Notes: generated by a model from the sequence alone, not told the origin. A stretch of 64,000 bases of DNA from Conoideocrella luteorostrata (GCA_032433595.1 JASWJB010000003.1:310001-374000), one strand, 5' to 3'. Positions 44,436 to 56,915 are shown, counted from the first letter of the stretch. Made by a program: numbers and translations.

Positions 44436-46017
44436 ACGGCTTCACATGGAAAACCCCCTTGGCTCTTTTTTCTTGGTAATTACGACACTGTTAGATGCCT
44501 GATGCCTGTTGCATGCACCGCTCTAGCCTTGGCTTTGCCGCAGTATGTCAATGTGACTTTGATTGATCATTGGCTTTATTGCAGGCGGTACTGTAAGAGG
44601 GTAAAACAAGTATATGTGCCTAGTGAGAGCGTACAGGAGCCTCGTGACGCAAGCACTACTTTCAGTATCTGCTGTCATTATCGAGACCAGACCCCCCTGT
44701 AGGCTACCCTTATCAACCCAAATGTTTCGTAGGAGCCTCAAATGACAAGCTGTAGAGTGAGCTATGTGACATATGTGGCGGCAACCTCCATTGCACAAGA
44801 GAGTGGATTGGCCGTCGATTTCCAACGGCGGGCAACTCGCTGGCCCCGTCGGCGCGGGATAGCTTTGAAACGCTCTTCCTGCAAACATTCTATGCATTGC
44901 TGACCTTGCACAAACAAGGCGGGGAATACGCCTACTACCAATACGTAATATTTATGCGTCCTGTTCCTTCCGAGACATACACGCACAATCCGCAACGCAA
45001 GACGTGCCAACGCTGTGGCTGCCATGGGTTGGGACTAGGAGGATGCGCACGCACAGAGAAGGCTCTGGAAGTAACGTCTGGTAAAAAGTTCGCTAAAACG
45101 CCACACCCATCCCTGTCCCTCATGGAATAAGACCCCGTTTTGACTTTGGTTGACAGTGCTAGCGTCGCCAGCGACACATGTGACTGCTGTGGCGTACGGC
45201 GCAGTGGCATCTTCCGTACCAATCGCTCACTCAATGCAACGTAGTCTAATCCTATTGTGCTGTGAGTTAGTGCAGCCCACGGGGGTTGCAATGCGACGCA
45301 GTTAGCCGCTTGCCATGCGGGAGGACTGTTGAAGGCTTGCAAGGGGCTCGAGGGCGATCCTACGGTATCTGCCCAGCCCTTGTCCCTGCCAGGTGGCATC
45401 TCCGCTGATACGGAAAATATTTCCCCTGTATGATGCCTCCTACGCTGCGCACAGCACGGTGATGAATTTGTCCTAGTGAGGTAGATCAGGTCCGCTTCAG
45501 GAAATGATTAGTATTTGGTGGCTCTTTTACGTGTGCGGTGTCGGGTCGTCCTGGCTCTGCGCGTGGCTCTGTTTTGGCAGCACCATGCCGGCGCCGACTC
45601 AGGCTACTGCTGGTCCAATGTCAGGCCGTCTAGCTCACGGGTAATGTAACCCCGGTAGGGAGATGGCTTGCGAGCCGGTATTAGCGCAAACTTGTCCATT
45701 AGAAGGAGAAAGTCACGATTGGAAGGTCGGGATGTGTTCTTTTGAGCACGGAAAACTAGAAAGCGGCAGAAGAAACGACGATCTTAAGCACGGCCTTGGG
45801 CTCTATGGCGAGTTTCAAAGGCCTTTTGTGAATGTTGGACCTTATCAGCTCAGATCATGCTGTCAGTCTTATCAACTTCTGGCCCGTGTCAATATCTCGA
45901 ATATATACATCATAAAACCCATAAGCAACGACATTACAGTACGGATATCGGCGACTAAAGGCATGGGTGTAGGAGCATCTCTCACCAACAGAAAACTTAT
46001 GATAATTTAACCCAGCC
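44436..46017. other. Intergenic region upstream of the bHLH gene
   Basis: 1.6 kb. Minus-strand frames such as 44935-45399 (154 codons) are open but unlike known proteins and low in confidence; I do not call them. The last part is the bHLH promoter. Confidence 0.45.
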
Positions 46018-47199
46018 ATGTCTACTGGACCAGCTCAGCAAGAGATCGTCCCGAATCTCTATTGTACGTGTAGCAAACGCTCTGCTTATTGTATTACCGC
46101 CCATACGTTGAACTTTTGCAAAATAAAACTAATCATAGCTGAAAGATCCGTCTACCCAGATATGGCCTACCACTTCTCTATCTGAGTTTGACCTCTGCCC
46201 TACGCAGAATTACTGCGATCAGCAAGCATGTTACAGTTCCTCGAACTTTTCGTTTGAGGGCAATTTGCCTCGATTGTCGCCGGATTCGGCTTCATGCATG
46301 AGCCCTCACATTGATGAATACACTGTTCCAAACCCGATCTTCGCAAATCAAATGCCTTACCTCCTCCCTCAACAGACAAAAGTCTACCCATCAAATCGCA
46401 ATAAGCATGATAGTCAAATGAATCATGTTGGGGTGATAAACCAACTCGACTACGAAAATATTCATCACCCGTCGCTGGACAATTTTGCAGAAGACATTCT
46501 ACAAAAAAGTCATCAAATAATGAATGAATGTGCTCTGATGAACTGGTGCTGGGGTGTGGTCGGACAAATCCCCCAGGAGATTGCACACCACGATTACGGC
46601 GACTGGAGCTCAGAACCGATTGTTATGTCACCCCAGGGTTCAACGTTGGTTCCATGTCAAGAAGAAGTTGCAGCAACGCCGGCCGCTTTTCCAAGGTTCT
46701 CTGAAGTTGCTAAGCCGATGCAGGACAACGCGATTTGTCTTGATGAAGGAATCCGGAAAGCATCCACGCAACAGAAAGAACTCCTGCCAATCCAAACGAG
46801 CGCCAGTTGACTTGGCCCGTTCTCGAGACGCAGGCGAGTCTGCTTTACAGACACATGCCAACAAAATCAGGGCAAATTTCTTTCAAACTCTCGCGTCTTT
46901 CATCTCATGAGCCCAAGCCTTCTGTGTTAGGGAGCCAAAGACGTCACAAACCGACATCGGAGAAAAGAAGACGGAACCACATTCTTTACGAGAAAAAGCG
47001 TCGAGAGAAGGTCAAAAACAGCTTCGATGACCTCTTCAGTCTAGTTCCAGAGTTGGTCAATAATCAACTGAGCAAATCTACCATTCTATTTAAGGCCGCA
47101 GAGTGTTTGGATGCCCTGGTATCTGGAAACAAGATCTTGAAGGCCCAGGCCAGAGCCTTGGGGAGCTCCGACGTTCAGCCAAAGAAGATGGGGAAGTAA
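46018..47199 (+). CDS. bHLH transcription factor (about 344 aa, 3 exons)
   Basis: Proposed exons: 46018-46063, 46146-46805, 46871-47199. The introns are 82 bp (GTACGT to GAAAG with a CTAAT branch site) and 65 bp (GTTGAC to AATCAG); this model gives one frame of 345 codons including the stop. The C-terminal third holds the domain: a basic region with RRRNHILYEKKRREKVKNSF, then helix-loop-helix DDLFSLVPELVNNQLSKSTI and LFKAAECLDALVSGNKILK. The H..E.KR pattern of the basic region predicts binding to E-box type DNA. The N-terminal 230 residues are Gln/Asn/Ser-rich without a domain. The bHLH is certain; the exon 2-3 junction and exon 1 are inferred from frame and splice signals. The gene is isolated by several kb on each side. 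Confidence 0.72.
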
Positions 47200-49900
47200 C
47201 CACTCGGTAACAGCTCTTGTCAACAGACAGAGATATGATGTCAACAAAGGACACTATGCACAGAGAATACTTTCGGTGTAGAAAGTCAGTTTAAAATTGC
47301 TTTCAGAATGTAGCAACCATTAAAGCATATACATTGCGGCTTTAATAGTTGTCATTTGATGGGATGCCTAGATTCACGCCGTATTTCCGGGTCATGAACT
47401 TCAAACATAGTTGATCAAGCTCCATCCAATGAAACCCAGGAGCTCTTGTAAGCAAACAGCACAAAACAAAAAAGTACAAAATATCACAAAACTTTATCAT
47501 TAGGCTAAACAGCCTTAGCTTGGAACCTAAGAATTATTGATTACATATGCATGATCAAACTATGGAGACCGACGAATCCCCAGTCCTCATGATTTACAAG
47601 CCGCTAGTTGAACTTTGGCACTGAACCATGGAAGTAAAGACTCTTTCACGGATTAATGTTTTAAGACTCTTCGATATGAATTTCACACAAGCGGGCGCGG
47701 TGTATTTCTATTGCTGACTGTGAAGCCACAACTTGGACTTCTTTTGACGGCATCTTCTAAGCCTTCTTGCTCATTGATGTCAGAGGATCAGGGGTCGAGG
47801 GATAAACTTTGAAGGTCTAAAGCAAACACTAATTTACTGAAGCAGCACGGACACTGTGCCGGCAATGTCGTATTAAGGGGCAGCGCACACATTTAGGCCA
47901 CGCCAGAGTGTCATATGTGGAGCAGAGCACGCGCGAAGTATTTGAGATAGTGAGAACTCTAGAGAAGATAGTTACTCTATGGACACTTATGTTTGTTTAG
48001 TCGCAGTTGCAGTACAGAGTCGTCCTCGCAACGTTGTAATGCAGCAACTTTCCACTTATCCCATTCCGTGCCTGCATCTACTGAGAGAGACTCCCAAAGC
48101 CCTCGACGAGGCCCAAGAATCCGTCTTAGTCAGCAAGGTCACAGCAGTGCATGTGTCGGTCGGCGCTTCCGTTTCTTAATTCGCTCCAGGACACCATCAC
48201 GTGGTCTCGTAAGCTGACATCAACCCACCCGACCAGTCAACCAACATGACCACTTGTATGTCACTCATCTTTCAACATATAAGTACCTCTCTCTGCACCA
48301 ATAATATCATTGTTCATTTAACTCTTCCATTTCAACTCATTCTGCATGCATATAATCACCCTTTAATTTCACAACCTACCAACAGCAGAAATACCGCATT
48401 AGGCTCGGGCGCACGCCCTCCCACATGTCCCGTCCAGTCATTCTTCCAACGTCTTATGAACTAAAACGTCAATGCATTCGGTAGAATTACACTAATAAAA
48501 TCCCTTCTACTCTGTTCTCACATCCAGAAGACCTCATTCAGGTCTGCTGAAAAGGTCGGAAAGTGTAGCACGACAACAAGATAATGCTACAACATCCGTC
48601 ACGAGCCAGTTGACTTTCCGCACAACGCCATTTCGCAACCTTTACCAAAATTGGAGACACAAGCCGACTTTGCGTACTATCTGGAATTATTGCGTCTCGT
48701 GTCTCCTGCATGATCAACTTAAGTCCGCCATTTGACCGACATTGGCCCCTGGTTTGCGACCACGAGCACGATTATCGCCCCGTGACGTCGTTGTCTGTTC
48801 GAATCCAATCGACGCTTGCAGTCAACTGAACATTTTTCAGATGGATTCCACGAATATGTGACGCTTTTTGGTATTCTGAGTTCATTGATATTGTCTTCTT
48901 GTCATCGATTGGTTATGTAACGTCACCCAAAGCTCCACCGATGAATCACATACGTGCAGCCAAGACGGGAACTTTTGGCGAGATATTACCGGGATCCCAG
49001 CAGCAATTTATCAGCTGAGCGTGCGTTTCAGCTATGTGAAGATGCTCCTGGTGAATGATCATGGACGTAACTTTTGTGGGCGGCACATGAACTGACACTG
49101 GTAGTCGCAAAGTAGATGTATGACAAAATGCGTCAAGGCAAAGTGGGAATGGGAACTTGTTAGAGCTACTATGACGTTGGGCACGCAGAAGTACTTAAAA
49201 CACAGCATCGCGACACATCTTGATGTCCTTGCTATCGCAAGCCCTAGCTGCCTTTCAAATCCATCCCTGTTGTGCTTCTCCAATGTTCGCTGTTTCATCT
49301 TACAAATCGGATCTGACCCAGCTGATCCTAAAGGTGAACTGCCATGGAACTTGGCGCACTCAGAATTCACAATCATGAACTCGCGATTGAACTCGCGACT
49401 GATTGTATCGTACAGAATGCTGCGGAGCTGCGCGTCGCGATGCAGACCGCACTACTCATGCACCGCTGAAAGGACGACGCCTACCAAAGCTAGCGATGCC
49501 TTTGTTTGGCAACAATTCATTAGCCTGGCAGCCCTGAGCCTAAGAAAAGTAAACGTTATAGATGCTTACACTGCCAGAAGGATTTTGCAGCGACGTCTAT
49601 CGGAAGACCGAAAGAGCATGACGTGCCAAGCAGCAACAAGAGCGTCACTGTCATGACGAGGCTAACTATCCTCCATCATATTCTGAAGCTAACTGTAGAT
49701 TGGTTAGCCGGATGGTATTATGCGCATCTGGGCTATTGGTGATGGGGAGGGTGGACCAGTCGACCAGGATCCATCATGGGGGTGGTGGGAACTCATCATT
49801 GGTCGTTCGGGTGGTGTGGTGGAAAATGTTGGCTGGATAGTTTTTGGTCGTGGCTAAGGGGGGATGGTGTTGTGGGAACAATCAATAGATGCTGGATGCT
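47200..49900. other. Non-coding region
   Basis: 2.7 kb without a supportable gene. The largest frame (49120-49656, 178 codons, plus strand) has no signal peptide, domain or recognisable motif and is not called. Confidence 0.45.
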
Positions 49901-49911
49901 ATTTTTGACCG

Positions 49912-50090
49912 GATGGTTGTGACGGTCGGGATGAAGTGACGGTCGCGATTGATACGATTGTCGGCTTGAAGTGATGGTTGGTTGAGTTGACGGTCGGGTT
50001 GACGTGACGTCGCGATGAATTGACAGTCGCAATTGAAGGGACGTCGCGATTAAATCGACGGTTGACGGACGGTCGGGTTGAAGAAGTATT
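49912..50090. repeat. Degenerate tandem repeat, GACGGTCG-type
   Basis: About 180 bp made of loosely repeated units built on TTGACGGTCGGGTTGA / GTGACGTCGCGATTGA. At least eight units can be seen, spaced 15-30 bases. The same units occur in reverse complement at 51.2-52.6 kb. Confidence 0.7.
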
Positions 50091-50756
50091 GGAGTTGCTG
50101 ACTCGGGCATTTGTTGTTGATGCCCGCACAACTACCGAACAACAGGCGACTGAACAACATAAAAGTTCATCATGTCTTCATTATTATTGTTGGTTGAATA
50201 GTCTACGGAGTACATAAATGGAAATCAAGAACAACAACAATCATAGCTGCTCACATTGCCACTACCAAGCACCCTCCCTCCATCATCTGGCCCAAAAGTC
50301 TGCTCCTAGCCTAAACCTTACTTCCCTATCCCCACCAAGCCATTTTTCAATGTATGACGAGAGTTGTTGGATTCATCGGCGGATCGTAACCTAAAACAAA
50401 AAAAAATTCCTTTTGTTAACCCCACGTGTAAGTCACGGGTCGGCTAAGCAGGTGCGGTGGCAAGGAAAGCCCCAAGGGGCAAAAAAAAGTACCCGACTTC
50501 CTCTCCTCCAACAACACCTCTCAGAGTTGATACATGGTTGTTTTTAGCGCACAATGTGCTCAACAGATTAGCGTCCTCATCACTGAGGCTGCCGGGATCA
50601 TTAAGAAAGTCCATACCTCGTGATAGAAGAGCCATCAATGATGAGACAAAGCTGTTTGATGGCCCTGACGGGACACGACGAAAACAGAGCTCAAATGTCG
50701 CCTGAGATGGTTCGCGAGAGTATTGGCAGAGTTGGTATGGGAGGTATAAGAGATGA

Positions 50757-50875
50757 TGAAAAGGAAGACAAAAGAGAAGATGAAGAGAAGAAGGAAAGAG
50801 GATAGAAAAGCAAGTAGAAAGAACATGAAAGGAGGATAGAAAAGAAGATGAAAGGAAGATGGAAAAGAAGAAGTA
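50757..50875. repeat. Polypurine (GA-rich) tract
   Basis: About 120 bases that are nearly all A or G on the plus strand, with imperfect repeats of GATGAAAGGAAGAT and GAGGATAGAAAAG. It has no in-frame gene context. Confidence 0.85.
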
Positions 50876-51179
50876 AATATTTACATTTTGACCTCCTTCC
50901 GTTCGCTTATTCTAGCATCTACATGTTGCCTTATTTTGGAAGGAAAGCACCTCGCAAATGCCTTTCGTGGTGCAAAGGCAAGTTGCTTCTGCAAATGCTT
51001 GCTTTCTCGGTTCCGGGTCAGCGAAGTGCGTCTCCCGTGCCGTCTGCTCATCACACATTTGCCCATGAATTAATTGCAAGTCATTCGTGTTACTTCGGTA
51101 GTATCCAAAATTGCTTTTATTTAAGTCCTTGTTATAAAAGAGAGTCATGTTTAAATGTCACCTGCCCTAACGCCCGCAA

Positions 51180-52580
51180 CCACCATGGAACCGGATGGAT
51201 GCGCAACTGCCTTCCAATCCAATCCGGCCGTTAGACCTGACCGTCATCGAATTCAATGGCCGTTTCCTGGCTGCCTTCATTACGAGAAGCTTCCAGTTCG
51301 ACCTGACCGTCAGCCATTGAACTCAATGCCTGCCCGCCCGGAGCATCCTGATTCAGCTCACAGAGCTCATCAGGAATGCGCTCCCTTTTGGACTTGCCCC
51401 TTACCTGCCAATTCACCTTTGGCAGCGAAGCGAGAGCACTGCCATGACGTGGGTTGTGGGCTGTGTGCAGCAATCCAAGTCTTTCTCTGCTCAGCATCTT
51501 GCTACCGTTTTAAACCCACAAGTGGGAATATGATCGTCGGTCTCTGTCTGAACAAGCCTACCAAGCTCTAGGCCACATATCGCAACCGAGCTGTAGAACA
51601 TGTGGTTGAATAATGGAAGTTGCTGTCTCGGGCGTGCGTCGCTGACACGTCAGTCTAGGCGCACATGGAGGGGAAAGTGCAAGAACAAGATATTGCAGTT
51701 GAGTTGACTGGCTAAAAAGTCTTATCGCGTCAGATAAACGAATTCCCACTCGATGCTCGAAACCCCGCTTTATTCGTCTGCAGCTTCATCACCGCATCAC
51801 CGTCTCCTCCATGGTGTCATCACCATCATACTACAGAAGCTTCCACTTCGACGCGTCAATTCTACTAGACTGTTTGACCCGACCGTCATCGAACTTGATA
51901 GCTGCCGCGATCATGCCAGCATCCTTCCAATAGATGACAACTGTCAATTCAATCGCAATTATCATGGAATTCGATGGCTGTCGCAAGCATCCTGGCTGTC
52001 AGCAGCCTCCTTCCAAGTCGACCAAAACGTTGCATATCAGTCGACGTCGCTTCAACTCGACCGTCAGTTCAATTGCAACGTCAATTTAATCGCGACTATT
52101 AATTCATTGCGACCGTGACTTCAATATCTGGACCTTCAATTGCGACCATGACATTAACCGCGACAGCCAAGTCACTCGCGACCGTCACCTTAATCCCGAC
52201 CGTGTTCATTACCATCTGGCCGCGACCAATCCACCATTACGATGAAGCCATCGGGCCACAATGCCCACAATGCCCACAATGCCATCTGGACGACTATTAC
52301 GGACTACAAGTACCTCACCATGACTCTTCAACTCCCCATTGTTTCCCCAACATCATTTCGTCGACTAATCCACAATCCAGCCTCATGATTGGATGTGCTG
52401 TCGACCTGGCTGTTCGATTCCAAGCGTCCTAACCATCAGCTTCCCCAATCTAACTCAACCGACAATTCAACCGCCGTCATTGAATTATGTAGTTCATGCA
52501 AGCATCTTACGTAACACTTTCCTTCCAATTGCATCCGATCGTCACTTCATCCGCAACATGAAATGACGTCCATCAATCCA
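51180..52580. repeat. Field of degenerate GACCGTCA-type repeats
   Basis: About 1.4 kb in which variants of TCAATCGCGACCGTCA and of a longer unit (AGCATCCTTCCAA plus TCGACC...GTC) recur many times, clearest at 51225-51320, 51845-52000 and 52040-52210. Orientation is opposite to the 49.9-50.1 kb array. Perfect CACAATGCC triplication lies at 52256-52282. Open frames here (e.g. 51155-51571) are by-products of the repeats. Confidence 0.65.
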
Positions 52581-52879
52581 ATTGCGACCATATCCACAAC
52601 GCATCTAGCCGACTAATCCACCCTCATGACCAATAAGGGTACATCCACGATGCCCACCACACCATCTACACGACCAATGTCCGCCTCATGCCCACACACT
52701 GAAACAGAGCTAAGACTATCCCACTTCGAGTCGAGCATCAAGATACGCTTAGCCGGTGTTCTGGAGGCGTCTGGAGGCGCTTTTTTAATGAGGCTAGCTT
52801 GCGAGCGTCCGTGTGGTGAACTGACTGGACCGTGGACTGGACAAGTTGGCGAGTGTGGTAGTTGGCTCATTGCAGGCGT

Positions 52880-54487
52880 AGGTTGTCCTAAGCTTAGGGA
52901 TATTGCATTTTTTGTTTTTTGTTTTTAAATAGAATTTGACTCGCTGATCGTTGACGTAGTGAAACTAGAAAACAAAATCTCATGATTTTATTCTAGCTAT
53001 CAGCTCGATAACAGATAGCTTAAATTGATCTCCTTTTGATTTATAGTATTAGCCTAACCATACTTATAGAAGGCCTTCTAGACTTAAATAAGCTTCATCC
53101 CAAGGAAATTACTCTTCTAGAGCACAAAAATCCGAGCACGTTATTCCGTGCATATCAATGGTTTAAATCGGCCCCCGCCAAAGATGTTCGAACGCATGGC
53201 TGGATATGCCGAATGTCTGTCGGTCTAATGACGGAAGAGACGAGCCTGACGATCTCTAACGACATCGCGTCCCATTACTGACCACACCCGCGCCGTCAAA
53301 TTTGGTAGTCCGTCGCGTGCTAGTTAAAGGCCACCATGGGCGAGCTAAAAAAAGAGATGGCTATTAACTATGGGCTTCCTCGCAATAGCCCAGAGACCGA
53401 CATACCTTGTGCTGCTTGATTTAGATAGCGTTATCCGTGCCCATATCTTACAGGACAAACCCTGCCACAAAAGGAGCGAAATAGTCTGGTATATTATTAT
53501 TATCTGCCACGCTAATAACTCTAGCAGGGAAAGAAGCTGAGCTAGTAATTGCAGACTGATAGAAAATGTAGGTCTGTTCGTATTAATACTGTAAACTCTT
53601 TGCTACGGGGTAGCGATAGGCATAAGTAGGGAGGAGAGGATCGAATCTTTAGAAGGTCAGAGATTAGGACTATTAACAATAGAGTGCTACCTTGCTGCTA
53701 CGAAGTGACGAATATATTAGGAGTCTTGTTCATCACTCTGCTATATTAGGACCCAGCCGTGACAACTAGGCTAGTCCGAAGTTGTTATCAGAGGAATGTT
53801 TGCTTTGCACCCTTTTGCGTTGAGTATTGTAATTCCTATTAATATCACTTGTTATTATTGCGTCATAAGCATTTATAGCAATTTGCAACAGTGGCTACCA
53901 GCAGGGCTAGAAGGATTAAATTAAATAGACGGAATGAATGAAGAGACTAAACAGTGATGAATTGTGATGATGAATTTGCTCTTCTGAGGAGCTCTGCAAC
54001 CCTCCTATATATAATCCCTCAACAGCCTGAACATTCCTTGAATTTCGTGGCCTTAGGCCTACATTCCTTGGTATCATGCCACCTGCTTCCACTATCATGC
54101 GGTCCTAGCTGATCGAGGCCTCGGGAAATTTGAAAAGAGCCACTCTAATCTCAAAAGTTGTTATTATTATAGTAATCCAAGCGCTGGCTATTCTAAATTT
54201 AGTGCGGTCTAGTACCTCGTCTGTTAGCTTACACGGGAAACAAATTCATAAAAGCCCGTATTCGTGAGTCTAAAACAAACCAGTAGCTTAGAGAAATCAA
54301 AACGTCCATAGACCGAACTACAAGCTAAGCAATCCTAGAGATGATAGCCAGGCTCGGTGAGGAGGGGAAAATTGTGAGAAGGGAGTTAGCAGTTTATTTA
54401 GGGAATAAGCATGTCGTAGCATTTGAAAGAAAGTAGAAGTTAAATTAAGCAGGAATAGCCTAGTCTCTATTCTGGAATTATTGAGTT
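52880..54487. other. AT-rich, probably RIP-mutated repeat remnant
   Basis: About 1.6 kb rich in TA steps and stop codons in all frames, with no gene. The style (TTATAGTATTAGCC, CTAGTAATTGC) matches the AT-rich block at 2.5-2.7 kb. It abuts the 3' end of the GMC gene. Transposon identity cannot be read. Confidence 0.4.
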
Positions 54488-56449
54488 TTAGGCACAAAGG
54501 CCGAGCTCCTTGACAATAATGTCAGCTGCCTTCTCACCCACCAAGAAGGCCGTTGCGTTAGTATGAGCAGCGACGTTCTTCGGGCAAATACTAAGATCAG
54601 CAATCTTGAGCCCCTTGACACCGTAGACACTGAGGCTCTCGTTAACAACGCCCTTTTTGTCTTGAGGCCCCATCTTGCAGGTACCGAGTGAGTGCCATGG
54701 AGTAGAGACACGTTCCTTGATGAACTGATCGATGGCAGCGTCATCCTCCTCCGTGTAGTCGATATCGTTGATGGCGACCTGCGGAGCCGACGTGTTGTAT
54801 TGGCCGACCCTAGCTTTAGATTCGGCGGGGAATGCTGGGTGCTTGCTCTCGACCTCGCCTCGGAAGATGTTCATACGTCGAGCAATCTCGCGCTGCTTCT
54901 TGTAGGCCCACCGGCAGGCAAGAAGGTCGGCACCGTCTTTGTCTGAGAGCAAACCAGGGTCAAAGTCCAGAGGGTCGTCTACGTCAGGCCCAGTGATGTG
55001 CATGTGGCCCCTAGAGTACGGGTAGGCCGTGAAGGCGGACATGGAGAAGAACTGACCCGCCTCCCCGGTAGGTTCAGCACCACTACACAGATTCATGTCA
55101 GCATGATATAGTATTAAAGACTCAACGATCAAGATTATCCTTGCCCCATAATTAATGCTAGCAAAGCGATTGGTCGATCTGTTTGGTCTTTGAAATCTCG
55201 GTCCCAGTTCTCCTTGAACTTAGGGCCGAGGTCGGCGATATCTTTATCGATGGGACGAAGCTTGCCGGTACCATCGAGGCAGTTCCATCCAATTAGCTTA
55301 TCGTTTCTTTCCATCATAGCCGGAATATCAAAGGTGCTGGTTATGATACCGTCAAGGGTTTCATCAGCAGCCAGGTCAGACCTGTACATATAAGTCATCG
55401 TGTGATGATCCTCGTATCCATCGCCTACACCTGGCAGATCCACCAGGACAGGGACGTTGGCGCGCTGCAGAGCCGCCTTGGCGCCAATGCCAGATCTCTC
55501 TAGCACTGGAGGCGTACCGCAAGCTCCACAGGAGACAACCACTTGCTTAGTAGCTTTGACGGTGCGAGTAGAGTCTCCTACTGCAAATGTCACACCCGAG
55601 GCTCTGTCGCCGTCGAGAGTGACACGCACTACTTTGCTATCGACAAGGACATGAAGATTGGGATGATTTCCATCTTGTAGCCTTGGATGAAGGTACCTGT
55701 GGCCTGCATCCTGGCGCTTACCATCCGGTGAGATGTATCGCTTTGCTCGCTGGACCGCGTTCACAGAATCCAGATCAGAAACATCTACAACCTCTTTGAA
55801 ACCCAGCTTCTCTGAGGCTTTAACGAATGTGTCAAGGGCTCTCGTGACAGCAAAGGTGCCCTCGGAGACGTGGATGGGACCATTTGTTCCATGCAAGCCA
55901 TTGGAGTTGTCACCATGATACGTTTCAAGCTGGGCTCGGGTTTCAGCAACAAGCACCGATAAAATCAAGAGAAGGGTCTAGATTCATACCTTTTTCATAT
56001 ACGGCAACAGTTCCTGGGTCGACCAGCCGGGCGTTTCCCATGAGTCAAAATCAGAGCGCTGGCCTCGACTGTACATCAGCATGTTCACGGATGAGCCGCC
56101 TCCCAGGACACGTGCCGTCTGTACAACAGCATGCCTGTCTCCCAGGAAAGGAGATTTCGGGCCCACGTGGAAGGACACGGTCTTACTCCCAGGAGCAAGG
56201 TGGGAGAAGAAGAGAAATGGCGTCTCAATGGTTGGATCCTTGTAGTTGTTTGATCCCGCCTCAATTACCAAAATGGACAGGTTTGGATCAGCATCAGAAA
56301 GCCTTGAAGCAACGACGCACGCTGCCGTTCCACCTATAAAGTTGTGAGACATTTTTGATTGAACAACGACGATGACTTGTACTCTCACCTCCAGCGATGA
56401 TGACATCGACGGAGTCGATTTCGGCGGGAAGTTCAGTGTAAAGAGGCAT
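54488..56449 (-). CDS. GMC oxidoreductase, alcohol-oxidase-like (594 aa, 4 exons, one GC-AG intron)
   Basis: Exons on the minus strand: 56449-56389, 56333-55990, 55929-55145, 55082-54488. Introns are 55, 60 and 62 bp; the last begins GCAAGG because the frame hits TAA before any GT, and a GC donor restores it (ALIMG / GAEPTGEAGQ). The product is an FAD enzyme oxidising alcohols to aldehydes with H2O2. Seen: FAD-binding VIIAGGGTAACVVASRL with E46-type VIEAG, the GMC signature ARVLGGGSSVNMLMYSRG, a second signature ACGTPPVLERSGIG, AYPYSRGHMHI, and C-terminal catalytic His527 (TPWHSLGTCKMG). The second catalytic residue is His570 (NVAAHTNATA) where alcohol oxidases have Asn, and the third Gly of GxGxxG is Ala25. 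No signal peptide, as in intracellular or peroxisomal AOX. Confidence 0.9.
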
Positions 56450-56512
56450 GATGGGCAGGTTGGAGATGGTATGTTGGGGTTTGATGGGCTCTTGGGTGTT
56501 AAAAGGAAGAGT

Positions 56513-56520
56513 TTATATAT
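56513..56520 (-). promoter_or_regulatory. TATA box of the GMC gene
   Basis: ATATATAA on the minus strand, about 65-70 bases upstream of the ATG at 56449. Confidence 0.5.
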
Positions 56521-56835
56521 GCAGTGAACAGAGATATGAGACGACGGACGGCCCGGCATCGATCAAGGTTCGCACCCTCCGATGAATAGACGTGCGGAGA
56601 AGTGGTTGGTTTGACGCTGTTATACAGTGTGATGGGCCACATCCTTTTGTTGGCCCCCGCATATAACGGCCCAACACGAACTTCGCGTTCTTGGGTAGCA
56701 GCTTACGAATTTACGAATGCAGTACAATACCTACTTAGCGGGGTCCGTTGGTCACAGTCACACAGAAGGACTACGCCGCTTCACACTCCGGGTAAAAGTA
56801 GAAAGGCGCCGGTGAAAGTGGAGCTCAGTTGAATG

Positions 56836-56845
56836 TATATAAATA
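56836..56845 (+). promoter_or_regulatory. TATA box of the FSH1-type pseudogene
   Basis: TATATAAATA lies about 72-80 bases before the ATG at 56916. The 466-bp interval between the two starts is a divergent promoter shared with the GMC gene. Confidence 0.55.
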
Positions 56846-56915
56846 GAACCCCTCAGACAAAGAGAGGGGCGCTGATGGCCTTCTATAGATTCACACAGAG
56901 TCGTTTTTCTCCAAG

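Noticed and set aside
44935..45399. 154-codon open frame on the minus strand
   Set aside because: No recognisable motif, and the opposite strand is open too, which points to chance in GC-richer DNA.
48795..48810. tRNA B-box-like GTTCGAATCC
   Set aside because: No A box or cloverleaf arms can be built around it at the right distance.
49120..49656. 178-codon open frame on the plus strand
   Set aside because: No motif, signal peptide or splice context; considered chance.
51155..51571. 138-codon open frame
   Set aside because: It lies in the degenerate repeat field and its sequence follows from the repeats.
49912..52580. CRISPR-like array
   Set aside because: Units are degenerate without constant repeat/spacer structure and the genome is fungal.
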